Source: Butyrivibrio sp. NC2007 (GTDB lineage: Bacteria; Bacillota; Clostridia; Lachnospirales; Lachnospiraceae). Taken from it: a stretch of 64,000 nucleotides of DNA. The translations under genes and the position numbers were made by a program. Positions 22,891 to 30,875 of the stretch are shown one piece after another (the first letter of the stretch is position 1; every line of letters starts with the position of its first letter). The DNA is taken from contig NZ_ATWY01000019.1 of assembly GCF_000421405.1 (NCBI RefSeq), forward strand, positions 22,012 to 86,011, written 5' to 3'. The notes beneath the pieces were generated by a model. That model was given only the letters and a program-made list of their open reading frames with translations, did no database searches and was not told where the DNA came from.

Positions 22891-23268
22891 TTAAAACCTC
22901 GTTCCACACTTAGGACAGAAATCAAAATCCTCTGTCGTCTCATATCCGCACTGTCTGCATTTCTTATATCCGGTAGTAAATCCCCTCCCATTTATTACTC
23001 TGGTCAGGTGATTCTGCTTAACCTCTACTTCTTCTCCCCTGGCAATAGCTTTACCTATCTCCGGATCAAGCTCGTAAACTGTCCCACAGCAGCTCGTCTG
23101 CACGTAGTAGTGCTTATTCCACTTAAAAATCGGAATAAAGAAAAGAGACAACACTGTATAAGTCATGAACACATTGAATCGTCCGTATTTTCCGCAGATA
23201 GTACAGGTCACAAGCTGGTTAAAAGAAAAGTCCTTCCTGCCGTCTGTAATTCCCATGATAAAAAACAT
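22891..23268 (-). CDS. Membrane zinc-ribbon protein
   Basis: A 125-residue protein from ATG 23268, which has GGAGGAG nine bases upstream. A longer open frame to 23421 would read through the preceding terminator and is rejected. The N-terminal part has CTICGKYG, then a membrane segment (TYTVLSLFFIPIFKW), then TSCCGTVYELDPEIGKAI. The C-terminus has a two-knuckle zinc ribbon (CRQCGY and CPKCGTRF). This family is common in Clostridia and uncharacterised. A TATAAT lies at 23300-23305. Confidence 0.8.
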   Translation of the reverse strand: MFFIMGITDGRKDFSFNQLVTCTICGKYGRFNVFMTYTVLSLFFIPIFKWNKHYYVQTSCCGTVYELDPEIGKAIARGEEVEVKQNHLTRVINGRGFTTGYKKCRQCGYETTEDFDFCPKCGTRF

Positions 23269-23353
23269 ACCACAAAACTCCTCCGAAACAGATACATCCA
23301 TTATAACCCCAACGGCCCTATTCATCCCACTAAAAATGAGCAAACATAAAAGT

Positions 23354-23393
23354 ACCCATATCGGCAATTTTTTCATTTTTTGCCAATATGGGT
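23354..23393 (-). terminator. Hairpin after the ADP-ribosylglycohydrolase gene
   Basis: Fourteen-base arms (ACCCATATTGGCAA on the minus strand, one mismatch to its partner) lie six bases past the stop. Only a weak T-run follows. Confidence 0.6.
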
Positions 23394-23399
23394 AAACAA

Positions 23400-24185
23400 T
23401 TACATATTCAAAATTTCCCAAAGCTCCGGAGTCAGATACTTCTTAAGAAGCCCTTCCGCATCAACATCCCCGAATCCGCCATAGAACTCTTCTGCAACGC
23501 CTCCCGCAATAGCTCCAAAGGTATCAGAATCACATTCCAGGGAAAAGACATTTCGGATGAAGCTCTCGTAGTCGCTGCTCTCGTAAAAGCATCTCATTGC
23601 TGAAGGCACAGATCCCTGGCAGCTCTCATTCCACTTATAGCGAGGTCTAATCTCATCCAGGCTGTAAGCAATGCTGTATTCATAGTCAGCCTTCGGATAC
23701 TGCTCAAGAACGTAGTCATAGATTTCCTGCCTGCTCTTGCCATGCTTAGCCATCCAGATACAGGTCGCTGTTACAACTGCTCCCTTGATTCCCTCAGGAT
23801 GATTGTGTGAAACAATCGCTGTAGCCTCAGCCATCTTTTGCATCTCGTCATAATCTTCATAGAACTCGCCTACGAAAGAAGCTCTCATTGCGCTGCCATT
23901 ACCCCAGCTGTTGTAAGGCTCATGATTATTTCCGTTTATCCAGTTAAAGAACCTTCCGCCATATCCGGCAAATGGATACTCACGGCCTACTTCTACCATG
24001 GTATCAACCAGATCTGCTCCGGTCTTAAGTGCCTTCTTAATAGCTAAAGTCATTACAGTATCATCTGTGAACCCAATCGCATCACCATCTGCCAGAGGCA
24101 CGTTCTTCCAATCCAGATTCTTAGGCCTGTCAAACTCAAACTGTGCTCCTAATATATCTCCTAAAACAGCTCCCTTTACTGCCAT
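23400..24185 (-). CDS. ADP-ribosylglycohydrolase (DraG/ARH family)
   Basis: A 261-residue protein. GFTDDTVMT near the N-terminus and CDSDTFGAIAGGVAEEFYGG near the C-terminus are the two Mg-binding Asp-rich motifs of the DraG/ARH fold, and SHNHPEGIKGA is the family's central loop. It should remove ADP-ribose from proteins, nucleic acids or small molecules. It lies 13 bases after the VWA gene and near a macro-domain gene, so the three may form an ADP-ribose signalling or repair unit. Confidence 0.92.
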   Translation of the reverse strand: MAVKGAVLGDILGAQFEFDRPKNLDWKNVPLADGDAIGFTDDTVMTLAIKKALKTGADLVDTMVEVGREYPFAGYGGRFFNWINGNNHEPYNSWGNGSAMRASFVGEFYEDYDEMQKMAEATAIVSHNHPEGIKGAVVTATCIWMAKHGKSRQEIYDYVLEQYPKADYEYSIAYSLDEIRPRYKWNESCQGSVPSAMRCFYESSDYESFIRNVFSLECDSDTFGAIAGGVAEEFYGGFGDVDAEGLLKKYLTPELWEILNM

Positions 24186-24198
24186 CTAAATCACTCCT

Positions 24199-24882
24199 TT
24201 ATCTTCTTGCGGCTTTCTTTCCGCGTCTATTGTAGTCCTCGTTTATCTCTTCAGCCCAATTTGACTCATCCAGCTCTTTCCTCAAAAGAAAATCAGGCAC
24301 TTTCATTGACTTGCAAACCATGGATGATACTCCTGCGTACACCTTTGCTGTTCCTATATCATCATGTACATAGTTTACAGCTCTTTCTTTTCTTACTCCA
24401 AGCCTCTGCGCTTCAGCATAGGCATCAATGTTAGCTCCGATGAAAATGAACTCCCAGCCATATTTCTCTTGCTGCTTCCTGACCATCTTCTGGATCTTGT
24501 CATAAGAATAATTCTTGCTGGCATTCTCCATGCCGTCCGTTGTTATGACAAATATGGTCTTTGCAGGTCTGTCCTCTTCTCTGGCATACTTGTGAACGTT
24601 GCCAATGTGGTGGATTGCTCCTCCAACCGCGTCCAAAAGGGCTGTGCATCCTCTAACGTAATACTGCTGGTCTGTCATCTTCTCAATCTTATCAAGTGGA
24701 ACTCTGTCATGAAGCACTTCACACACATCATCGAAAAGAACTGTCGAAACCAGAGCCTGCTCTCCTGTCTTTTTCTGCTTCTCCATCATTGAGTTGAAAC
24801 CGCCGATTGTGTCTTCCTCAAGCCCACCCATGGATCCTGATCTATCAAGTATATAAACTATCTCTGTAAGATTATTATTCAT
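24199..24882 (-). CDS. VWA-domain protein
   Basis: A 227-residue protein made mostly of one von Willebrand A domain. The metal site is complete: DRSGS (near 14), Thr in RGCTALLDA and Asp in TTDGMEN. It lacks a signal peptide and is cytosolic. VWA domains mediate protein-protein binding, and related proteins occur with kinases, macro domains and Ter stress systems. It sits directly upstream of the ADP-ribosylglycohydrolase gene (13 bases), so a scaffold or client-recruiting role is possible. Confidence 0.9.
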   Translation of the reverse strand: MNNNLTEIVYILDRSGSMGGLEEDTIGGFNSMMEKQKKTGEQALVSTVLFDDVCEVLHDRVPLDKIEKMTDQQYYVRGCTALLDAVGGAIHHIGNVHKYAREEDRPAKTIFVITTDGMENASKNYSYDKIQKMVRKQQEKYGWEFIFIGANIDAYAEAQRLGVRKERAVNYVHDDIGTAKVYAGVSSMVCKSMKVPDFLLRKELDESNWAEEINEDYNRRGKKAARR

Positions 24883-24962
24883 ATTCCTTTGCCTCCGTCA
24901 TCACATCTGTAGCTCCCTGCAGTGAGCTGTTTCCTTTGTTCTGATGTAATAATACCTTTTTG

Positions 24963-24997
24963 GCAAAAGAAAAAGGTCAACCCGGAGGAGACCTTTG
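24963..24997 (-). terminator. Terminator of the macro-domain gene
   Basis: On the minus strand AAAGGTC / GACCTTT is followed by TTCTTTT. It divides the macro/nuclease pair from the VWA/ARH pair. Confidence 0.7.
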
Positions 24998-25014
24998 TAA
25001 AAAACCAGTTTGTG

Positions 25015-26145
25015 TCAGCTTGAAAGCGAATCCAAGCCATAATCAAAGAGAACGATATCAATCTTCATCACGTTGTAGTCCTTGTGCCTTATGAAATACT
25101 CCACGATCACATCCGTCTGGGACACCGGAGAAAAAGCATATCCTGCAAGTCTCAAGAAATCAATGGCCTCATCCATGTTAAGCTGAAGTCCAACAGCCAG
25201 AGCAAGAACCTTCTCTTTAGATGGTTTAACCTGTCCCTTGATAAGCTTTGAGAAATACTGCTTAGAGATATTGGCTGCTGCATAAACCTCAGAATTCTTG
25301 AGCCCTTTCTTGTTGATGAGCTGCTGAAGATGTTTCTCAAAGGAATCTGTGTACATTTCTTTGAGAGTATCATCAAGAGACATGCTGGAGCACTCATAGA
25401 GTTCCTCCTCAGCTGCAGGAGCACTACAAATCTCAGCATCCTCAAATTCCTCATAGGTCTTTTCTTCCTCTGCCTTTGACTCTTTTCTATGAAGAAAGCC
25501 CGGTATCTTCAATGATTTAGGCACTGCCGAATTGCTTAATCTAGCGCCTTGAAGCATCCCCGGCCTGCTTGCTGCAGGAATTCCATCGTTCCTATACTCC
25601 TCGGCAAGCTTCTCCTCGACATACTTATCATCAATGAAATGCTTAACATCAAGCGCCAGTTCGCCTGAAATCTGTACAGAAGTACTTCCAAACACCACCA
25701 ACGTGATGTCCATCTCATTCTCTTCCAGGAAGCTGGTAAAAGAATCAACTGCTATCTGAATTCCAAGCCCCTTGGGAAAGCCATAGGTTCCTGTAGCCAG
25801 CAGAGGAAAAGCAATAGACTCACAATCATTGTCCCTGGCCAGTTCCAGAGATCTGTCATAGCACTGACGCAGAAGTTCCGGCTCACCATGCCTTCCATCT
25901 TTCCACCATGGTCCGCTGGCATGAATAATGAATTTTGCATCGAGATTAAAAGCCGGAGTTATCCCAACCATTCCCGGTTCAAGTTCTCCAATCTCTCTGC
26001 GCGCTTCCAAAAGCTGTTCTTTCCCAGCAGCCTCGTATATAGCAGCATCAACACCATCACCTACAGCAACCCATGGATTGGCTGTATTTACGATGGCATC
26101 TGCTTTTACTTTTGTAATATCATCTCTGATTATTTGAAATGGCAT
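25015..26145 (-). CDS. Macro domain fused to a C-terminal HTH domain
   Basis: A 376-residue protein. The macro domain (1-165) has VNTANPWVAVGDGVDAAIYE and later FPLLATGTYGFPKG, which bind ADP-ribose. TARG1/MacroD-type members remove ADP-ribose or deacetylate O-acetyl-ADP-ribose. After a long acidic linker (about 220-260), residues 265-330 form a Cro-like HTH (LINKKGLKNSEVYAAANISK) related to the protein at 4300. The end is a short helical domain. The fusion suggests an ADP-ribose-responsive regulator. It is co-directional with the nuclease gene 12 bases upstream. Confidence 0.88.
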   Translation of the reverse strand: MPFQIIRDDITKVKADAIVNTANPWVAVGDGVDAAIYEAAGKEQLLEARREIGELEPGMVGITPAFNLDAKFIIHASGPWWKDGRHGEPELLRQCYDRSLELARDNDCESIAFPLLATGTYGFPKGLGIQIAVDSFTSFLEENEMDITLVVFGSTSVQISGELALDVKHFIDDKYVEEKLAEEYRNDGIPAASRPGMLQGARLSNSAVPKSLKIPGFLHRKESKAEEEKTYEEFEDAEICSAPAAEEELYECSSMSLDDTLKEMYTDSFEKHLQQLINKKGLKNSEVYAAANISKQYFSKLIKGQVKPSKEKVLALAVGLQLNMDEAIDFLRLAGYAFSPVSQTDVIVEYFIRHKDYNVMKIDIVLFDYGLDSLSS

Positions 26146-26157
26146 AACACTACCTCA

Positions 26158-27126
26158 TTAAGGATTGCATCTCTTGCAAGGATCATACCCCTGCCGGATA
26201 AGCTCATCCCTTGTGCCTTCATACAACAATTTATTCTTTTCTTTCATATCTTTCACGCTGTCGCAGGACGGAATGTGGAACTTCCTGGAATTCGTGTTAA
26301 CTACATATGTGGTTCCTGCAGGAATTTCAGAAGCCTCATTACCCGCCGAAGATCTGTCCAATCCATTCCCGGAATCTCCGCCAGTTATAATAAAAGAATT
26401 GGTGTCCACCATCTTGTCTGCTTCTGGAGCAAGCTTATTACTTCCATTAGCATAATTGATCTCTATTCCAGGCTGCACATTGTAGCAGTATACATTAAAA
26501 GAGATTCCATTGCCCTTATCCTCTACTGAGTAAGCTTCTATCTGAACACCACTGCAGAGAAGATTATTCCCTTCAAATACAGGCGTAACCCTGTACATTA
26601 CATGTTTCCCAGTGTTCCGAACATATTCAGCAACTTCATTCTCATAGGGCAGCATACCTTCAACATTCATGTAACGAGTGCCGGTAATAAGATTCTGCTC
26701 ATTTGCATTCTCACCAGTCAGCTGAAATCCGATCATGTGGCATCTGTTGTACAAATACGGAGGATCCGAATCTATCAAGCCAGGATACTTGTTCTGTTTC
26801 CAACCGGTGGGCTTTACCATGCTAATTGACTGCCGCTCCTCAATAGGCATCAGATCTTTTCCAAGGCATGCCATAGCCGGAGTGCAACGTCCTAATTTAT
26901 CCAGCTCGCCATAGCTCTCATAAGACTTTGTTGTAATCTCATCAGCTGTAAAACCTGGTACATTCTTGTTCACAGCTACAGAAGCGCTTCCGCTGTATGC
27001 CGGGATCTCATCTTCTGCATGAGGTTTAACGCTCCAAAACAAAAAAGAAGACATACCTAAAGAAAGCGCCAGCAGCAAAGCAAATATTCTATTTGCAAAA
27101 CCAACCTCTCTTATATATGTCTTCAT
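26158..27126 (-). CDS. Secreted DNA/RNA non-specific endonuclease (EndA-like)
   Basis: A 322-residue protein with an N-terminal signal or anchor (about 12-32). The nuclease domain (about 70-240) has NRCHMIGFQLTG in place of the classic DRGH loop (His retained), then ENANEQNLITGTRYMNVEGM with the metal-binding Asn. This form is usual in Lachnospiraceae. The C-terminal 45 residues (KFHIPSCDSV...CKRCNP) form an Ada-like metal-binding tail. It is exported and would degrade external DNA. It is the first gene before the macro gene. Confidence 0.9.
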   Translation of the reverse strand: MKTYIREVGFANRIFALLLALSLGMSSFLFWSVKPHAEDEIPAYSGSASVAVNKNVPGFTADEITTKSYESYGELDKLGRCTPAMACLGKDLMPIEERQSISMVKPTGWKQNKYPGLIDSDPPYLYNRCHMIGFQLTGENANEQNLITGTRYMNVEGMLPYENEVAEYVRNTGKHVMYRVTPVFEGNNLLCSGVQIEAYSVEDKGNGISFNVYCYNVQPGIEINYANGSNKLAPEADKMVDTNSFIITGGDSGNGLDRSSAGNEASEIPAGTTYVVNTNSRKFHIPSCDSVKDMKEKNKLLYEGTRDELIRQGYDPCKRCNP

Positions 27127-27292
27127 TTCAATATCCTCATCTATAATTCAATTGTCAGTTTCTTTAGAAAGGAGTAGCCCAGCTGATCTCACGAAATCCC
27201 CTACCAGACCGCACGCCCTGTGGCAACAAATCCCTACTATCCAGAGGATGGATCATTTCATTCAGAATCTGCATATGTCAAAACACACACGA

Positions 27293-27538
27293 TTAAAAAT
27301 CATCTCCAAAGTCGTCTCCGAAATCATCATCGAAGTCGTCATCATCGTCATCCCAGTCATCGGAAGAGTGCTTTTCATCCTCACCAAAGATGTTGTCAAA
27401 CATAACCTGGTCATAAGCTCTTCTTGAGTTTTCTTCAAAGATACTCATCTCGCCGTCATGATTAAAATCCCAGCGGTCATTTCCGCCGTCAAAGTTTTCC
27501 ATTCCTAAATGATGATAATTCTCAAATGTATATGCCAT
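27293..27538 (-). CDS. Acidic protein with an EF-hand-like motif
   Basis: An 81-residue protein from ATG 27538, which has AGGAGG eight bases upstream. DFNHDGEMSIFEE (near residue 23) fits a single EF-hand calcium loop. The last 25 residues are nearly all Asp, Phe and Gly (DDDFDDDFGDDFG). It has no signal peptide. It lies 32 bases after the Ser/Lys-rich gene. The region 27127-27292 contains a TTGACA-like word but no gene. Confidence 0.6.
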   Translation of the reverse strand: MAYTFENYHHLGMENFDGGNDRWDFNHDGEMSIFEENSRRAYDQVMFDNIFGEDEKHSSDDWDDDDDDFDDDFGDDFGDDF

Positions 27539-27570
27539 AATTTTTTCCTCCTGATCTGTATCAATCTGCA

Positions 27571-27957
27571 TCAATAGTTATCATTCCAGTAATCTTCAGC
27601 TGCATCATAAGCTTCGTCTTCATCTTCGTAGTCATCTTCGTAATCGTAGAATTCTTCGTACTTATCATCTGCGAAGTCCTGTGCTGACTTGTAATTATGC
27701 ACGTCATATGAGTCATAGGATTTCTTTGATGACTTAGAACTGCTCTTCTTAGATGAACTCTTGCTGCTTGATGATTTAGAAGAGCTCTTGCTCTTTGACT
27801 TGGAACTTGTTGTTTTCTTCTTTGAGCTCTTCTTGCTTGATGAATAACTGCTAGTTGTTTTATTCTTGCCAGCTGCCTCAACAGATACTGATGTCATTCC
27901 CACAGCTGTTATCATCATCATTGCTGCTACTAATATGCTTAATAATGTCCTCTTCAT
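27571..27957 (-). CDS. Secreted Ser/Lys-rich protein
   Basis: A 128-residue protein from ATG 27957 (GGAGG eight bases upstream). It has a signal peptide (LLSILVAAMMMITAV, cleavage near AxA), then a long Ser/Lys tract, and an acidic Tyr/Asp/Glu end. It would be a low-complexity cell-surface protein. The acidic end and the acidic partner gene downstream could bind the Lys tract (guess). No gene is seen in 27958-28160. Confidence 0.65.
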   Translation of the reverse strand: MKRTLLSILVAAMMMITAVGMTSVSVEAAGKNKTTSSYSSSKKSSKKKTTSSKSKSKSSSKSSSSKSSSKKSSSKSSKKSYDSYDVHNYKSAQDFADDKYEEFYDYEDDYEDEDEAYDAAEDYWNDNY

Positions 27958-28160
27958 AACCACTACCTCCATTTCAGGTGAAAAGAGTTTTATCCTGTTA
28001 TAAGCTTACCGCCAAGCCTCCATCTAATACATTGTTACTTCAGCGAGATTCTCTGTGCTATTTTGCTAAAACAGTGATAAAAATGTTTTGCTTTGTTCTG
28101 ATGATACTATCATGCCATACAAGGAGTCCCATATTCCTCCCTGGATACACGTACTTATGT

Positions 28161-28550
28161 TCACGTGTTTTTGCTGGCATTCACGCTGGCATTCAACAGG
28201 ATAACTTCCTTCACATAGCCTTCTCTTTTCTCCTGCGGAAGTGCATTGTACTGGTATAAAAAGAGCTTTTCCATTATTTCTCTGCAACTTTTGGCGCCAC
28301 AGTTTCTAATCTTACTTATCTCTGTTCCTTCAGCTATTGCCTCAGCCAGATCCCCTATTGTTGAGAAACCTGCTCTTTTCAATGAGTTGTAAGCTCTAAC
28401 TCCAAGGTCTAGCGCCTCTATTGGTGTCTCTCCCGCCCTGCGGTTCAGGTAGAAGTTAAAATAAAACTTGCCTCCCTTTCTCTCATGAAGCCTTGTCCCT
28501 GCAAGTGCCTCAACTATCTGTGTTAGTGTTCGACTCTGATCCTGGTTCAT
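28161..28550 (-). CDS. Protein with an RNA polymerase alpha-CTD-like domain
   Basis: A 129-residue protein from ATG 28550, which has GGAGG eight bases upstream. LGVRAYNSLKRAGFSTIGDL, then ISKIRNCGAKSCREIMEKL, matches the alpha-CTD closely (VRxYNxLKRAGI and RNLGxKSxxEI). The alpha N-terminal domain is absent, so it is not RpoA. It may bind UP-element DNA or sigma. It overlaps the end of the Lrp gene by 41 bases, so translation is coupled with that regulator. Confidence 0.75.
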   Translation of the reverse strand: MNQDQSRTLTQIVEALAGTRLHERKGGKFYFNFYLNRRAGETPIEALDLGVRAYNSLKRAGFSTIGDLAEAIAEGTEISKIRNCGAKSCREIMEKLFLYQYNALPQEKREGYVKEVILLNASVNASKNT

Positions 28551-28989
28551 ATTTGATTCCTCCATAGACGTCCTTGATAATCTGACGTACCTGGCGGGCA
28601 TGATATTCCTTGATATCATCCGAACAGGCCTTCTCGATTATCTTGGTCATGTACTTGATGTCTTCCGGAGAATCAGATACAGCTACAAGATGGATATGAT
28701 TTGCCTTAAGAGTTGTGTATATCTGCCGTACGTACATTGTCCTTGTTGCCACATACTCCAATACTCTGTCAAACCCTTCAGGCGTGGTTATGATATCGAT
28801 GAGCATCGTCACCTCATCTTCCTTTTTGATATAGGTGTTATACCCACGGATTATCCCTGCTTTCTCAAGCTTGTCCACTCTTTTCTTGGCTGCTACGCGG
28901 GACATTCCCAATGCATCACCAATTTCCTGATAGCTCATACGAGCATTTCCTTTGATCAAATCCAATAGCTTCTTATCTGTTCCATCCAT
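28510..28989 (-). CDS. Lrp/AsnC-family transcriptional regulator
   Basis: A 160-residue protein from ATG 28989 (AGGAG nine bases upstream). The N-terminal HTH is LIKGNARMSYQEIGDALGMS, then RVDKLEKAGIIRGY; the RAM effector-binding domain follows (about 65-150). Lrp proteins form octamers that bind amino acids and DNA. A sigma-A promoter (29033-29061) and a GTTACG inverted repeat (29069-29106) lie upstream. The regulator may control itself and the alpha-CTD-like partner. Confidence 0.92.
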   Translation of the reverse strand: MDGTDKKLLDLIKGNARMSYQEIGDALGMSRVAAKKRVDKLEKAGIIRGYNTYIKKEDEVTMLIDIITTPEGFDRVLEYVATRTMYVRQIYTTLKANHIHLVAVSDSPEDIKYMTKIIEKACSDDIKEYHARQVRQIIKDVYGGIKYEPGSESNTNTDS

Positions 28990-29032
28990 AAACATCTGCT
29001 CCTAAAAAATCAGTGTCGACTCTGATGAGCTG

Positions 29033-29061
29033 ATTATATTCAGTGGAGAAATCTTATGCAA
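29033..29061 (-). promoter_or_regulatory. Sigma-A promoter of the Lrp gene
   Basis: TTGCAT (29056-29061), 17-base spacer, TATAAT (29033-29038) on the minus strand, about 44 bases from the start codon. Confidence 0.75.
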
Positions 29062-29068
29062 CAGAAAA

Positions 29069-29106
29069 GGTTACGAAACGTAACCAAGTGGTTTTGTTTC
29101 GTAACC
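29069..29106 (-). terminator. Terminator of the HIRAN/J operon, also a possible operator
   Basis: The 11-bp arms GGTTACGAAAC / GTTTCGTAACC are followed on the minus strand by TTTTC. Within it GGTTACG-AAA-CGTAACC is itself a palindrome, and it lies just above the Lrp -35, so it could also bind a regulator. Confidence 0.65.
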
Positions 29107-29113
29107 CCAACAA

Positions 29114-29533
29114 TTAATCCCTCATGTAAACGTCGATATAGATTTCAATCCAGGTGTCGTTCTCGTCAAGATCTTCCCCTATATCCCCGCCTTTGACAAT
29201 TCCAAAGAGCTCCTTCCCGGCATCCATCAGATGGTAAAGAACCTCATTCTTAACCCTGGGAATATAGCCAAGCTTCTTGCCCTTAGGATCAAGGACCAGA
29301 ATGGCCTTCTCATCATATTTGTTCTTTGGTTCCAACCTTAAAGTAACTCTGTCGCCCTCATTTAGAGCCCTTGCCTGTTTATAGATGGTCTTAACATGCA
29401 TAGCCCCGTTTATCATGGTATTCATCAAAAAGATATCCCTGGAAAACGGAAGTTGTGTATCAATCCCATGCTTATTAAGAATACTGGATGTTAAAGCATC
29501 GTTCTGAACGTTAGTAAGTTCATTATCTGCCAT
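29114..29533 (-). CDS. HIRAN-domain protein
   Basis: A 139-residue protein. Residues about 45-139 are one HIRAN domain: GDRVTLRLEPKNKYDEKAIL, GKKLGYIPRVKNEVL and LMDAGKELFGIV. HIRAN domains bind DNA 3' ends and occur in HLTF-type fork-remodelling enzymes; bacterial stand-alone copies are common near DNA-processing genes. This gene closes a ten-gene operon that begins with a double-HIRAN gene. It lies ten bases past the J-domain gene. Confidence 0.88.
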   Translation of the reverse strand: MADNELTNVQNDALTSSILNKHGIDTQLPFSRDIFLMNTMINGAMHVKTIYKQARALNEGDRVTLRLEPKNKYDEKAILVLDPKGKKLGYIPRVKNEVLYHLMDAGKELFGIVKGGDIGEDLDENDTWIEIYIDVYMRD

Positions 29534-29543
29534 GGCTCATCTC

Positions 29544-30662
29544 CTATGAACTCTTCTTGCGTTTACGTTTCTCAGCTTCTTTTTGATTTTCTTCTGCTAC
29601 TTTGCTCAGTTCCAAGAGTTTTTCCTGAAGCTCAATAATCTTGTCAGCACAGGCCTTGTTGTACTCAGCCAGCTCTTCCTGCCTCTTGGCCACAGCCTCC
29701 TCATCAGCAAGGAAGTCTTTCTCGTTATACGGGAAGCTGTTCTTGATCTCCTCAATATGGATAATCAGTATCTCAACCTTCTCTGCAAGCTTGGCTCTGA
29801 GCTCACGAAGCTTAATGATATCTTCCGGAGTATCACTGTATTTCTCAGTAATCTCTGTATCATCAAGCTGATCTGCAATCTCACGAAGGGTTTCCAAATC
29901 ACCTTCCGAATAAGCCTTCTGCGCTTTTCTAAGAAGCTCCATCTCCGCTTCTGTAGCATCCGGGTTCGCATCAGGATGAAGCTTTTTCATGATATACCTG
30001 TATAAGCGCTTTAATTCCTGTGCCGGAGTCTCGTTTGCCCTGTCAGGTCCAAGGCCTTCAGATTCAGCTTTTTCTCCTTCAGCTTTAGATTCATCTGCTT
30101 TCTCAGAATCTGATTTATCTTTGTTATTTTCGTCCTTTTTCTCTTCAGATTCCTTCTCAGAGTCCTTCTTGGAATCGCCATCCTTTTTGTCATCGACAGA
30201 AGATCCTTTACCGCTTCCATCTCCTCTAGCCTTGCGTTCTTCCTCAGCTTTCTTCTCGTTCTCCTGATCCTTCTTGGCACGGCGCTTAGCATATTCGCTA
30301 TCACGCTTCATGTCCTCAGCCTTTTTATGAAGATCTTCCTCATACTCCTTGTACTCAGCTTCAACTCTCTTCTGAACATCCTCATATTTGGCAGCTTCCT
30401 GCCTGTTTATAGCAGCCTGCAGAAGCTCAATAGCACGCTTGAGCCTGGCAATTTCAAATTGATAAGCCCTGGCCTGATACTCAAGATTTCCAACCTTTTG
30501 GTCATACTCCGCCCTTAACTCAACGCAGACGTGATTCTCAAGATCGTCTATCTCTTCTGCAAGAGCAGCCAGCTTGAGTTCAAGTTCAAGGATCTCCTCA
30601 ATCAGCTTGTCATATTCACTTACAACCGGAATAATGTCCGCTCTTTCGCTCACATTTCCCAT
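29544..30662 (-). CDS. Coiled-coil protein with a central J domain
   Basis: A 372-residue protein. Residues 10-135 form a long coiled coil, and 135-215 are a Lys/Glu/Asp low-complexity linker. Residues about 215-265 carry a J-domain helix II/III with HPD (KKLHPDANPD), followed by another coiled coil and a basic tail. J domains stimulate Hsp70 ATPase. No Hsp70 is in the window. It is paralogous to the gene at 35044, with the same order of parts. It starts directly after the stop of the 30663 gene. Confidence 0.82.
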   Translation of the reverse strand: MGNVSERADIIPVVSEYDKLIEEILELELKLAALAEEIDDLENHVCVELRAEYDQKVGNLEYQARAYQFEIARLKRAIELLQAAINRQEAAKYEDVQKRVEAEYKEYEEDLHKKAEDMKRDSEYAKRRAKKDQENEKKAEEERKARGDGSGKGSSVDDKKDGDSKKDSEKESEEKKDENNKDKSDSEKADESKAEGEKAESEGLGPDRANETPAQELKRLYRYIMKKLHPDANPDATEAEMELLRKAQKAYSEGDLETLREIADQLDDTEITEKYSDTPEDIIKLRELRAKLAEKVEILIIHIEEIKNSFPYNEKDFLADEEAVAKRQEELAEYNKACADKIIELQEKLLELSKVAEENQKEAEKRKRKKSS

Positions 30663-30857
30663 TTAAAACATTCTCTTTCCTGTTTTTGCCAGAATAAAAG
30701 CTTCATCATAGGTGCAGTTATTCTCACGAGCAAACTGAGTCAGCGCATGGTCAAGCTCAGGATATTTTCTTGAATCCACAAAACCTCTATCGCAGTCATA
30801 CCACGCTCTTTTATATAAAGCTTTAATTCTGTCTTCATTTACATCAAATATTCCCAT
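30663..30857 (-). CDS. 64-residue hypothetical protein of the HIRAN operon
   Basis: A small, helical, charged protein (RIKALYKRAWYDCDRGFVDS, then LTQFARENNCTYDEAFILAK). GAGGTG precedes the ATG. The next gene starts right after its stop, so it is part of the operon. No family is recognised. The pattern could be a small adaptor or antitoxin-like helix pair, but nothing proves this. Confidence 0.55.
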   Translation of the reverse strand: MGIFDVNEDRIKALYKRAWYDCDRGFVDSRKYPELDHALTQFARENNCTYDEAFILAKTGKRMF

Positions 30858-30875
30858 AACGCACCTCTATTTCTT

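Noticed and set aside
22891..23421. The longer start at 23421 for the zinc-ribbon membrane gene
   Set aside because: It would run through the hairpin after the ADP-ribosylglycohydrolase gene and has no ribosome binding site. ATG 23268 has a strong one and fits the family start.
24199..24882. Naming the VWA protein TerY
   Set aside because: TerY-type VWA proteins come with TerC, TerD and kinase genes in one operon. Here the partner is an ADP-ribosylglycohydrolase and no other Ter gene is adjacent.
29544..30662. Low-complexity Lys/Glu stretches as a repeat element at DNA level
   Set aside because: The DNA does not repeat cleanly. The pattern comes from biased amino acids in the linker of the J-domain protein.
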